Positions 16,589 to 24,256 of a DNA stretch of 56,889 nt are shown piece after piece; position 1 is the stretch's first letter; each line of letters opens with the position of its first letter. Origin of the DNA: a bacterium (GTDB taxonomy: Bacteria; Bacillota_I; Bacilli_A; RF39; UBA660); the NCBI GenBank assembly GCA_019423565.1, contig JAHZBE010000010.1, positions 1 through 56,889 on the forward strand, read 5' to 3'. Below the pieces are notes generated by a model. That model was not told the origin of the DNA. It searched no databases and saw nothing but the letters and a program-made list of their open reading frames with translations. Made by a program: the position numbers and the translations under genes.

Positions 16589-17368
16589 CTATTTACTATC
16601 AATATTTTTATATTCTTTATTTGTAAATAAACCGATAGTCTTTTTGTTATTCATAAAACTCTCATTTACTATTTTTGTTCTATTAATATAAATTACTCCA
16701 ATAATATATAAAGGAATAAAGAATATTACAATTAATAATATAAATAGCATATCTGAATTAACAAAAGATAATATTTTTATTAAGAAATAATTATAAATAG
16801 TATGTACAATTGTTGGAAATAAAAGTGAATTAAATATCTTTAATCTTTTTAAAGTTTTTGTTTTAGAAAACTTTTCAGTTCCAACATAATACCCCATTAT
16901 TATTCCACATATTAAATGAAGTGGAATTGTTGTAACTCCCCTTATTATTGCTAAATGTATCATTGAAGTTAGATCTGATTCAGAAAATACATACATCACT
17001 GTTTCAAAAGATGCAAATGATAGAGCTATTAAAGATGAATATACAAAACCATCATATATATCATCAAAATTACTATTTTTCTGTATAAAGAAAAATAATA
17101 CAATTAATTTAATTGCCTCTTCTATAAAAGCAAAAACTAATATTCTTGTAAAACTATATGATGAAAGATTTAAATAGCTTAAATATGGTAAAATAAATCT
17201 TTCAATAATTAATGTTAAAGAAATCGTAAAAATACCTGATAGTAAGGCAAGTGCTATCATATACTTTGGTTCCTTTGATTTTCTATCAGAATAAAGTATT
17301 GATGAAACAAATATTATTGATGTAAAGACAGAAACAAAAATTGCAAATAAATAACTTAACGTTCCCAT
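16589..17368 (-). CDS. prsW: PrsW-family intramembrane metalloprotease
   Basis: A 259-residue protein with seven to eight membrane helices. The three catalytic blocks of the family are present: EEAIKLIVL (glutamate pair, near residue 87), the HLICGIIMGYYVG block (near 150) and HTIYNYF (near 188). Bacillus PrsW cleaves the anti-sigma factor RsiW at site 1; no RsiW-like gene is in this window, so the substrate is unknown. It lies close to yneF but in its own transcription unit. Confidence 0.8.
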   Translation of the reverse strand: MGTLSYLFAIFVSVFTSIIFVSSILYSDRKSKEPKYMIALALLSGIFTISLTLIIERFILPYLSYLNLSSYSFTRILVFAFIEEAIKLIVLFFFIQKNSNFDDIYDGFVYSSLIALSFASFETVMYVFSESDLTSMIHLAIIRGVTTIPLHLICGIIMGYYVGTEKFSKTKTLKRLKIFNSLLFPTIVHTIYNYFLIKILSFVNSDMLFILLIVIFFIPLYIIGVIYINRTKIVNESFMNNKKTIGLFTNKEYKNIDSK

Positions 17369-17411
17369 TTTTTACCCCTTTCTACATATTTAGTATAACA
17401 AATTTATACAG

Positions 17412-17437
17412 AAAAAAAAAGTTACTTTTTGTAACTT
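17412..17437 (-). terminator. Terminator of yneF
   Basis: Minus strand AAAGTTAC-AAAAA-GTAACTTT followed by a run of T, five bases after the yneF stop. Confidence 0.85.
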
Positions 17438-17441
17438 TACA

Positions 17442-17651
17442 CTATTTAGCGTTGTTCATCGCTTTCATCATTTGATTAATTTGTTTTTGGGTTGGTGTCC
17501 TTCCCATTTGACTCATCATAATTTTTATCATTTGTTCATTAATTGGTGGATTTTTCTTTAGATATTTTTCCATATATTTCTTACAAATAAAGAAGCCAAT
17601 AACAGCGCCAATTATTAATCCTATTACTACTAATAATATATCTTGTAACAT
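17442..17651 (-). CDS. yneF: YneF family protein (UPF0154)
   Basis: A small 69-residue membrane protein with one N-terminal helix (residues 5-24), then the family motif KYMEKYLKKNPPINEQMIK and MGRTPTQKQINQMM. Function unknown. In Bacillus it lies next to tkt and sirA, and the same neighbours are found here with one gene inserted. Confidence 0.92.
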   Translation of the reverse strand: MLQDILLVVIGLIIGAVIGFFICKKYMEKYLKKNPPINEQMIKIMMSQMGRTPTQKQINQMMKAMNNAK

Positions 17652-17674
17652 TCTTTCATTCCTCCTTAATTAAT

Positions 17675-17703
17675 ATTATAATAAATTTAAATATTTTATA
17701 CAA
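17675..17703 (-). promoter_or_regulatory. Promoter of yneF with adjacent dyad
   Basis: Minus strand TTGTAT (17703-17698), 17 bases, TATAAT (17680-17675). A small dyad, GTTTC-AGAAA-GAAAC (17706-17720), lies just upstream and might bind a regulator. The rest of 17704-17790 shows nothing clear. Confidence 0.55.
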
Positions 17704-17790
17704 GTGTTTCAGAAAGAAACGCAAAAAAAGAAAAAAACATAATTATTCCATTAACAAAAGTAAATTCTGGTGGTTATCTATTTAATAATT

Positions 17791-19203
17791 TTATCTATGA
17801 ATACCTTTATGTTCACTTACTTCATAATCATTTGTTTCATTAAAATCAATAACATTTAAATTTGATTTTGTTTCTTGTTCTTTTAATTCTTTTATTTCGC
17901 TTTGATATCTTTTTTCAAATTCATCATATATATCTTTATTATTTAAATAATTAATGTTTGGATCATTTTCATCATAAATAAAGTCGGCATCTAATATAAC
18001 TAAATCTCCCTCTTTAAGAATTGTTTCACCTCTTTTTACACCTAAACCTAATATTTCATCTTTTGGATTTAAATTTTGCCTCCAGTGTATTATATTTTCT
18101 TTTTTTAATCTTCCAACATTTATTTCTTTTATATCAGTCCAAACAAGATTTAAATTGCGTAATTTTTTAAATAATTGATATAATTCCGCTCTGCTTGCTT
18201 TTTTACTTGTATCAACTCGTTCTGTAACTTCAACAAAACAAGATTCACCATTGAACTCTAATTTTTTACGAAGTAATGGACTAATTATATATGGATTATT
18301 TGGAAAACTTTTTGTAGCTCTATCTCCAATTTTAATAACTTTATTCCCAATTAATAAAACTCTAGATAATCCTCCACCAGTATAAGTTATATCAGAAAAT
18401 TTTACATTTTCATTTTTCAAAACATCTAATATAATTAATTTGACTACTTCTTTTAACGTTGTATCTTTCATTTCTACACGTTTATTAATTTCACAAAATA
18501 TAGAATTTATTGCTTTTTCTGGATTGTTATCAATATAATCTTTTACCTTAGAATAAACACTAGGATTATCTTTTACAAAATCCATTAAAGAATATAAATT
18601 TTGTGCATTTTCCATAGATAATGATAAATTATCATAAATAATTTGTTTATTATTTCCCTTATACATGATTTCAGAATAAGGAATATCACACTTGTTTTCA
18701 GCCAATATATTTAAAAATATTTTTTGATTTTCCTCGTTTAATCTATTTAACATATCTCGATAAAAATAACTTTCTACATTCATTGTTGATATCGCTTTTA
18801 AAATACTACTATCTATAAAATTATCAAATTTATTTGTTTTATTATTTAAAATAATCCAAATAATATAAAATAATCGATCAATTCTATCAGGATACGGATA
18901 TCTTTTTAATCCTTCTATAAATTTTTCTTTAAAATTTGGTTGTTCTATTAATAAATCAATGTTAAGAAAAAGAATATTCATATTATCACTAACGATATAT
19001 GGAAGAATTTCATCAAAATGATCTGCTATTATTTTTGTATTTTTATTTCTTAATTTTACTAATCGACTATCTAATTTTTTTAAAATAAAGTTACTTAATT
19101 TATCAAATGAATCATTACAATAACTTGCCATTCCATTTTCAACTGCTTGTTGTCTTATTTCTTTTGCTTCTGCAAGTAATTTATTTAATTTTTTTTCTAA
19201 CAT
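17791..19203 (-). CDS. Helical-repeat protein with C-terminal kinase-like domain
   Basis: No named family recognised. Residues 1-270 are all-helical and rich in Asn, Lys and Leu. Residues 275-430 read like a shortened protein-kinase fold: a glycine-rich strand TYTGGGLSRVLLIGNKVIKIG (split as TYTGGGLSRV, then VIKIG with a candidate ATP-binding lysine), a catalytic-loop-like LVWTDIKEINVGRL (Asp and Asn in the usual spacing) and a metal-binding ILDADFIYDE in place of DFG. So it may phosphorylate protein or small molecules, or be a pseudokinase. It is inserted between sirA and yneF, which adjoin in Bacillus. Confidence 0.6.
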   Translation of the reverse strand: MLEKKLNKLLAEAKEIRQQAVENGMASYCNDSFDKLSNFILKKLDSRLVKLRNKNTKIIADHFDEILPYIVSDNMNILFLNIDLLIEQPNFKEKFIEGLKRYPYPDRIDRLFYIIWIILNNKTNKFDNFIDSSILKAISTMNVESYFYRDMLNRLNEENQKIFLNILAENKCDIPYSEIMYKGNNKQIIYDNLSLSMENAQNLYSLMDFVKDNPSVYSKVKDYIDNNPEKAINSIFCEINKRVEMKDTTLKEVVKLIILDVLKNENVKFSDITYTGGGLSRVLLIGNKVIKIGDRATKSFPNNPYIISPLLRKKLEFNGESCFVEVTERVDTSKKASRAELYQLFKKLRNLNLVWTDIKEINVGRLKKENIIHWRQNLNPKDEILGLGVKRGETILKEGDLVILDADFIYDENDPNINYLNNKDIYDEFEKRYQSEIKELKEQETKSNLNVIDFNETNDYEVSEHKGIHR

Positions 19204-19265
19204 AATTTTTCACCACCAATTATAATTTTATTATATCATAATTTTGACATTTCTAACATAAGACT

Positions 19266-19296
19266 AAAAAAAGTTATTAGATTATACTAGTAACTT
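19266..19296 (-). terminator. Terminator at the end of the sirA-like gene
   Basis: Minus strand AAGTTACTAG and CTAATAACTT around TATAAT, followed by seven T. It overlaps the stop codon. Confidence 0.75.
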
Positions 19297-19707
19297 TGAT
19301 TTTGTTTCATTTATCCAAAAATAATCTTTACTTTTAAAATCAATAACAAATAAACATTCTCTAGAGTCAACTATATCCTTAAAGAATTTATTTATATTTT
19401 TATTTGATTTTATTTTTAAGAATGTATTATTTATAACAAGTTTACTTATCTCACAATCACTTTCTATAATATGTACATTATCAGTCTTTGTATAATAGAT
19501 ATCATCTCTATGTTTAAGCATAATATAATTATTAAATACTCTTTTATTAAATGGTATTGTAATTTGTTCAAACAATCTAAATTTATTGATTAAATCTTCA
19601 TCATTAGATGTATAAATATCATAAAACATTTTAAATAAAATATTCGATTTATCATTATAAAAAGTCTGAAACATATTATTAATTTTAAATATATAAAAAG
19701 TTCTCAT
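19282..19707 (-). CDS. sirA: SirA-like protein (sporulation inhibitor of replication)
   Basis: A 141-residue protein whose ends match Bacillus SirA (YneE): an N-terminal RTFYIFKINNMFQTFYNDKS and a C-terminal CLFVIDFKSKDYFWINETKS, where Bacillus has FDFNSKRYGWLN. SirA binds DnaA domain I and blocks new rounds of replication at the onset of sporulation. Gene order supports the call: Bacillus has tkt-yneE-yneF, and here the gene follows tkt. The middle is divergent. The DnaA partner is not in the window. Whether this organism sporulates is not shown. Confidence 0.72.
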   Translation of the reverse strand: MRTFYIFKINNMFQTFYNDKSNILFKMFYDIYTSNDEDLINKFRLFEQITIPFNKRVFNNYIMLKHRDDIYYTKTDNVHIIESDCEISKLVINNTFLKIKSNKNINKFFKDIVDSRECLFVIDFKSKDYFWINETKSKLLV

Positions 19708-19755
19708 ATAATATCACCAAATATATTATATATTTTTAAATTTAAATAATTTGTC

Positions 19756-19787
19756 AAAAAAAGAACTAAATCAAAGATTTAATTCTT
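19756..19787 (-). terminator. Terminator of tkt
   Basis: Minus strand AAGAATTAAATC-TTT-GATTTAGTTCTT followed by a T-run. A 12-bp stem that contains the tkt stop codon. Confidence 0.85.
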
Positions 19788-21748
19788 TCTACAATTGATG
19801 TTAAATCTAACTTATAATATTTAAGTATTTCTTCTTTAGTAGCACTTTTTCCAAATTCGTTCATTGTTAATAAATAATCTGTTCCTATAACAAACTTTTC
19901 CCATCCAAATGAGCATTCATACTCTAAAACAAAGATTTTAGCTCCAGATGGAAATAAACTGTTTTTATAATTATCCGATTGTTCCATAAATTTTTCCATA
20001 CATGGCATACTTATAACCCTAACACCAATTCCATCTTTTTTAAGAGTTTCCTTTATAGAATTAGCAACTTGTACTTCTGCACCAGTAGCTATAATAACAA
20101 CCTTAATATCGTCCGAATCTGCCTCTATATAAGCACCTTTTGAAACAGATAAAAGATTAGTACCAATTTGTGGTTTTACTTCAGTTTTAGCTAAAGATAT
20201 TACGGCCGGTTTTTTATCATTCAATATACAATTCCATGTTCCAATTAGTTCAACGATATCAGCAGGTCTATAAACATTCAAATTAGGAGTGGCCCTTAAA
20301 GATGAAAGTTGCTCTATAGGTTGATGTGTTGGTCCGTCTGATCCAACTGTTATTGAATCATGTGTAAATATATATGTAACTGGTAAATTCATTAATGCAG
20401 TCATTCTAATAGATGGTTTCATATAATCTGAAAATGCCATAAATGTAGATGCAAATGGTCTAAAACCAGATAAAGCAAGTCCATTACTTATCGCCCCACT
20501 AGCATTTTCTCTTACTCCATATAATATATTTTTACCTTCAAAGTTATTATACGCTATATCACCTTTTCCATTTAGATATGTTAATGTACTAGTTGCAACA
20601 TCTGATGCACCACCAATAAAATTCCATAAATAGTTTGATAATGTATTCATTATTTTTGAATTACTTTCTCTTAATGTTTCTTTTTCCTCATAATTAATAT
20701 TAAAATCTATTTTTGATAAATCTACATTTAAACTATTGTATATTAGATTTTGAAATTCATTTTTCTTATCATTTGACATTTCATTTTTATAATTTTGAAC
20801 TATTTTTTCCCACTCATCATATTTTTTTTGATTTCTCTCAATAACTTGATTTCTAATATTTTCTGCTGGCTCTTTTAATAAAGTGAATGGTAATCCCTCT
20901 ATTCCTAATCCTCGTTTTAATTGTTCATAATCTTCCTTTGAAAGTTCTCCTGAATGTATTTTTGGATTTCCTTCTAAAAGCGAGCCATCACCTATTGTTG
21001 TATTTACAATAATTAAACTTGGAGTTGATACGTTCTTTTTGGCTTTTACTATTGCCTTATTAATTGCACTAATTGATTTACCATTTTTTACATTTTGAAC
21101 ATGCCATCCAAGTGCTGAAAATCTAGAAGCAACACTTTCTGTAAATGTCTTATCTGTAGTTGTATCCATGCTTGATTTATTAGCGTCGTATAATACAATC
21201 AACTTTCCTAGTTTTAAATTACCAGCAAAAGATGCTGCTTCATATGATATTCCTTCCATTAAATCACCGTCAGATGCAAGTACATAAGTGTAATAATCAA
21301 TTATTTTCTGTACTTTGTTATCAAACATATTTTTTGGTTTATTATTAAATTTCTCCTCAAGTATTCTTTCACCAAGTGCCATACCTACAGCAGTAGCAAA
21401 TCCTTCACCAAGCATACCAGTACTAGCATCTACCCCAACAGTTCCAAGTTCTGGATGGGAAGGTGTTTTACTATTTAACTTTCTATAATTTTTTAAATCT
21501 TCTACTGTTAATTGATAACCACTTAAAAATAACGTTGCATAAAGAAGTGCGGATGCGTGTCCCGCACTCAAAATAAACCTATCTCTATTTACCCAATCAT
21601 ACATAGATGGATTAACCTTTATATGTTTTGTATATAGTGTATAAATAATTGGAGCTGCACTTAGTACTGTTCCAGGATGTCCTCCTTTTGCATTTTGTAT
21701 TATATCAAGCGCTAAACTTTTTAACACTGCTAGTGATCTATTATCCAC
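19766..21748 (-). CDS. tkt: Transketolase
   Basis: A thiamine diphosphate enzyme that moves two-carbon units in the pentose phosphate pathway. It begins with the usual substrate-binding segment LDIIQNAKGGHPG. The ThDP motif GDGDLMEGI-type reads ASDGDLMEGISYEA (near residue 153). The pyrimidine domain has THDSITVGSDGPTHQP near 465, and a C-terminal domain follows. Length 660 is normal. It is monocistronic with a strong terminator. Confidence 0.96.
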   Translation of the reverse strand: MDNRSLAVLKSLALDIIQNAKGGHPGTVLSAAPIIYTLYTKHIKVNPSMYDWVNRDRFILSAGHASALLYATLFLSGYQLTVEDLKNYRKLNSKTPSHPELGTVGVDASTGMLGEGFATAVGMALGERILEEKFNNKPKNMFDNKVQKIIDYYTYVLASDGDLMEGISYEAASFAGNLKLGKLIVLYDANKSSMDTTTDKTFTESVASRFSALGWHVQNVKNGKSISAINKAIVKAKKNVSTPSLIIVNTTIGDGSLLEGNPKIHSGELSKEDYEQLKRGLGIEGLPFTLLKEPAENIRNQVIERNQKKYDEWEKIVQNYKNEMSNDKKNEFQNLIYNSLNVDLSKIDFNINYEEKETLRESNSKIMNTLSNYLWNFIGGASDVATSTLTYLNGKGDIAYNNFEGKNILYGVRENASGAISNGLALSGFRPFASTFMAFSDYMKPSIRMTALMNLPVTYIFTHDSITVGSDGPTHQPIEQLSSLRATPNLNVYRPADIVELIGTWNCILNDKKPAVISLAKTEVKPQIGTNLLSVSKGAYIEADSDDIKVVIIATGAEVQVANSIKETLKKDGIGVRVISMPCMEKFMEQSDNYKNSLFPSGAKIFVLEYECSFGWEKFVIGTDYLLTMNEFGKSATKEEILKYYKLDLTSIVERIKSLI

Positions 21749-21786
21749 TTTTCTTCACCCAATCCCTTACTATAAATAATTATAGC

Positions 21787-21812
21787 AAAAAAAAATACTT
21801 TTTAACAAGTAC
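21787..21812 (-). terminator. Terminator of the 43-codon gene
   Basis: Minus strand GTACTT-GTTAAA-AAGTAT followed by nine T, 20 bases after the small gene's stop. Confidence 0.6.
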
Positions 21813-21833
21813 ATTTTACATATTTATTTACTT

Positions 21834-21965
21834 TTAGGAATATATTTTCTCACAACTTTCCTGTTTAGATAAATTATTATCTATATTACTTGCTCTTTCC
21901 ATCATAAGTAAGAATCCTAAAACTCCAACAACAATAACTATTAAATAACCAAAATATTTTTTCAT
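21834..21965 (-). CDS. 43-residue single-pass membrane protein under LexA control
   Basis: Reads MKKYFGYLIVIVVGVLGFLL (one helix, residues 4-22) followed by a short polar tail ending SCEKIYS. It has an AAGGG ribosome binding site, its own promoter whose spacer is a LexA box, and its own terminator, so it is a real gene. It is divergent from lexA and beside tkt, exactly where Bacillus has yneA, the SOS cell-division inhibitor, but it lacks the YneA LysM domain. By position and regulation it is a candidate SOS-induced division inhibitor or other stress microprotein. No sequence family recognised. Confidence 0.75.
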   Translation of the reverse strand: MKKYFGYLIVIVVGVLGFLLMMERASNIDNNLSKQESCEKIYS

Positions 21966-21987
21966 ACTAACCCTTCTTTCTGATTAA

Positions 21988-22016
21988 ATTTTATCACGAA
22001 CAAATATTCGTGTCAA
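21988..22016 (-). promoter_or_regulatory. SOS promoter of the 43-residue protein with LexA box
   Basis: Minus strand TTGACA (22016-22011), exactly 17 bases, TAAAAT (21993-21988). The spacer holds CGAATATTTGTTCG (21997-22010), one mismatch from the Bacillus LexA consensus CGAACNNNNGTTCG, so bound LexA would sit between the two boxes. Confidence 0.85.
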
Positions 22017-22024
22017 CAACATTT

Positions 22025-22064
22025 CGAACAATTGTTTGACATTTTACATTTTGTGTGTTAAAAT
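22025..22064 (+). promoter_or_regulatory. lexA promoter with LexA box
   Basis: CGAACAATTGTTTG (22025-22038, one mismatch) overlaps the -35 TTGACA (22036-22041). A 17-base spacer leads to TAAAAT (22059-22064) with a TG extension. This is autoregulation by LexA. Confidence 0.88.
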
Positions 22065-22088
22065 GAAATTGTTATAAGGAGAGATATA

Positions 22089-22700
22089 ATGGAAAAGTTA
22101 ACAAGTAAACAAAATAATGTATTAGATTATTTAAAACAATTTCTTGCTAAAAAAGGATATCCACCTACTGTAAGAGAAATATGTGCCGCACTTAATTTAT
22201 CTTCACCAGCAACTGTTCATGCACATTTAAATACATTAGAAGAAAAGGGATATATTTCAAAAGGTAATTCAAAAAATAGAGCTATTGAATTACTTGTAAA
22301 AAATGAATATGAAGAAGCAGATAGTATGGATATTCCGCTTTTAGGTAAGGTTGCTGCTGGTAACCCTATTGAAGCAATTGAAATGCCTGATGAATATTTT
22401 ACTGTACCATCTTACTTAATCCCTGCAAAAAGAGAAGTATTTGCTCTTAGAGTAAATGGTGAATCAATGATTAATGCTGGTATTCATGATAATGATATAG
22501 TTATAATTCAAAGACAACAAACTGCAAACAACGGTGATATGGTAGTTGCTATGACTGATGATTATGGTGTTACATTAAAAACATTTTATAAAGAAAATGG
22601 ATATTTCCGTCTTCAACCGGAAAACGATACAATGGCTCCAATAATATTAGATAGTGTTACTATAGTTGGAAAAGCAATTGGATTATATAGAAAAATATAA
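22089..22700 (+). CDS. lexA: LexA repressor
   Basis: SOS repressor of 203 residues. The N-terminal winged helix (LTSKQNNVLDYLKQFLAKKG; recognition helix SPATVHAHLNTLEEKG) and the C-terminal S24 self-cleavage domain are both intact. The cleavage site Ala-Gly lies in GKVAAGNP near residue 91. The catalytic serine is in VNGESMINAGI near 127, and the lysine in GVTLKTFY near 165. GGAGA precedes the ATG. Two LexA boxes lie upstream. Targets seen in this window are lexA itself, the divergent microprotein and the YolD/Y-polymerase operon. Confidence 0.97.
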   Translation: MEKLTSKQNNVLDYLKQFLAKKGYPPTVREICAALNLSSPATVHAHLNTLEEKGYISKGNSKNRAIELLVKNEYEEADSMDIPLLGKVAAGNPIEAIEMPDEYFTVPSYLIPAKREVFALRVNGESMINAGIHDNDIVIIQRQQTANNGDMVVAMTDDYGVTLKTFYKENGYFRLQPENDTMAPIILDSVTIVGKAIGLYRKI

Positions 22701-22702
22701 AA

Positions 22703-22727
22703 AAAGGAATTTTTATAAAATTCCTTT
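22703..22727 (+). terminator. Terminator of lexA
   Basis: AAAGGAATTTT-ATA-AAATTCCTTT-type hairpin directly after the stop codon. The T-run is short. Confidence 0.7.
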
Positions 22728-22738
22728 AATCTATATAA

Positions 22739-22797
22739 ACGCTTGCTAAAGAAGCAGTAGCGTATAATAATTACAGGTTATTTATTAACCTGTTTTT
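22739..22797 (+). ncRNA. Possible small structured RNA between lexA and the YhcG-type gene
   Basis: A bulged hairpin (ACGCTTGCT with AGCAGTAGCGT, loop AAAGA) is followed ten bases later by a second intrinsic terminator (ACAGGTTA/TAACCTGT then TTTTT). No reading frame or clear promoter was found, so it may be only lexA read-through RNA. The remaining bases to 22884 are plain A/T-rich sequence. Confidence 0.25.
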
Positions 22798-22884
22798 ATT
22801 TTCCAACACTAATAATATATTATTCAAATTAATTTATATTATTCATTAATAATATATTTTTGTTTTTAAATTTTGTATGGACTT

Positions 22885-23754
22885 TTATACTAATTCATAT
22901 TTTCTTGCTATTATTCTATCATCACTACAATATTCAATTACATATTTATTTTCTTTTTTACATATTATTATTCCTATTGTTTTATTTTGATTTATATTTT
23001 TTAGATTTTTATCTATATAATTCATATAAAATTCTATTTGTCCTATATGTTCTTTCTTGAGTTCTGTTACTTTTAATTCAACTACTACAAAACAATTAAA
23101 TTCATAGTTAAATAATAATAGATCAATATAATTATATCTATCCCCTATTTTTATTTTATATTCACTTCCAATAAAACTAAATCCGTTACCTAGTTCCTTA
23201 AGAAATGACTCAATATCTTCTAACATTAATTTTCTAAGTACTTTTTCTGACATTTCATTGTAACCACTTGTATTTCTTATTTGGATCGTATTCTTCACTA
23301 AATCTGGTACTTTTAATTCTTCTTTGTTTTTCAATTTTTTCTTTGTTTCTTCATCTAATCTTTCATATTCATTAGATTTAATTTTTTGTCTTAATTCTCT
23401 TACCGATAAATTTTCTTCTTCAGTTATTTTTATATAATAGTTTATTTTATCTATATCACTATATGGTAATAATTCTACATAATGACCATAGGACAAATGT
23501 TGCGACACTGTCGCAAGTTTTTCTATTAAGTTGTAAAATTTTTTCATCCTGGTTAATGAAGTAAATGTATATCCTTTTCCAAATTCATTTGTAAGTTTTT
23601 TAGAATACTCTTTTATTATTCCTTCTCCATAATGTTTACCTGCTTCTTTTAGTAATTTACCAATATTATAATACGTAGTTAAATCACTCTTATTAATTGA
23701 ATAATTCTTTACCTTTTTAGTAATTTCATTATTTAATAGTTCTTTTTTCATCAT
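22885..23754 (-). CDS. YhcG-type (DUF1016) PD-(D/E)XK nuclease-domain protein
   Basis: A 289-residue protein with an N-terminal DUF1016 helical domain (YYNIGKLLKEAGKHYGEGII, then LSYGHYVELLPYSD) and a C-terminal PD-(D/E)XK fold. The active-site residues are visible as YIDLLLF (Asp) and FVVVELKV (Glu-x-Lys) near 208-228. It is somewhat shorter than usual members (about 330-370). Family members are predicted DNA nucleases found with restriction systems and mobile elements; no methyltransferase lies nearby. Copy 3 of the AGGGGAA element lies upstream. Confidence 0.85.
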   Translation of the reverse strand: MMKKELLNNEITKKVKNYSINKSDLTTYYNIGKLLKEAGKHYGEGIIKEYSKKLTNEFGKGYTFTSLTRMKKFYNLIEKLATVSQHLSYGHYVELLPYSDIDKINYYIKITEEENLSVRELRQKIKSNEYERLDEETKKKLKNKEELKVPDLVKNTIQIRNTSGYNEMSEKVLRKLMLEDIESFLKELGNGFSFIGSEYKIKIGDRYNYIDLLLFNYEFNCFVVVELKVTELKKEHIGQIEFYMNYIDKNLKNINQNKTIGIIICKKENKYVIEYCSDDRIIARKYELV

Positions 23755-23785
23755 AATAATTTATAAAAATCACCTCTACTTCTTA

Positions 23786-23814
23786 TATTCTCTCTTTTTA
23801 AAGCAAATTCCCCT
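23786..23814 (-). promoter_or_regulatory. Copy 3 of the AGGGGAA-N15-GAGAATA element
   Basis: Minus strand AGGGGAA (23814-23808), 15 bases, GAGAATA (23792-23786), with T7-AA-T6 upstream. Predicted start about 25 bases before the YhcG-type start codon. Confidence 0.5.
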
Positions 23815-23822
23815 AAAAAATT

Positions 23823-23845
23823 AAAAAAATGATCATTCGACCACT
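23823..23845 (-). terminator. Terminator of the Y-polymerase/yolD operon
   Basis: Minus strand AGTGGTC-GAAT-GATCATT (two G-U pairs) followed by seven T, four bases after the yolD stop. Confidence 0.65.
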
Positions 23846-23848
23846 TTT

Positions 23849-24256
23849 TTATCTTAATGCTTTACTTGAAATATTAATTATGTCATAAATATTAATTATT
23901 TTACTGTTATTTAAAATAATTTTTTTATTTACAATATCTATTTTTTTAATTTTTCCCGTATATTTAAAATATTTACCTCCATCTTTTTTAGTATCACTTA
24001 CAAAATATGTTATAGAAACAAAAGAATCTAGTTTATTATTTTTTATTAAGAAATTTAGTTTGTTATTTATTTCTTCTTTTTTATCTTCACTTATTTCTAT
24101 TCTTTCATTTACTACTCTTGATACTTCTTTTACCATATCATCATATCCAGTAAGTGCGGAAAATGGATTAAACTGCGCAGCTCTTTGCATTTTACTCATT
24201 CTTTTATGATACTTTGGTTCATAATGAGGTAAATTAATTATTGAATCATATTTCAT
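23849..24256 (-). CDS. YolD-like protein
   Basis: A 135-residue YolD-family protein. The N-terminal motif RMSKMQRAAQFNPFSALTGY is characteristic. YolD proteins are encoded next to Y-family polymerases (UvrX/YqjW) in Bacillus and phages and are thought to be functional partners of them. It overlaps the polymerase stop by four bases, so it is translationally coupled and shares the LexA-controlled promoter. Confidence 0.85.
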   Translation of the reverse strand: MKYDSIINLPHYEPKYHKRMSKMQRAAQFNPFSALTGYDDMVKEVSRVVNERIEISEDKKEEINNKLNFLIKNNKLDSFVSITYFVSDTKKDGGKYFKYTGKIKKIDIVNKKIILNNSKIINIYDIINISSKALR

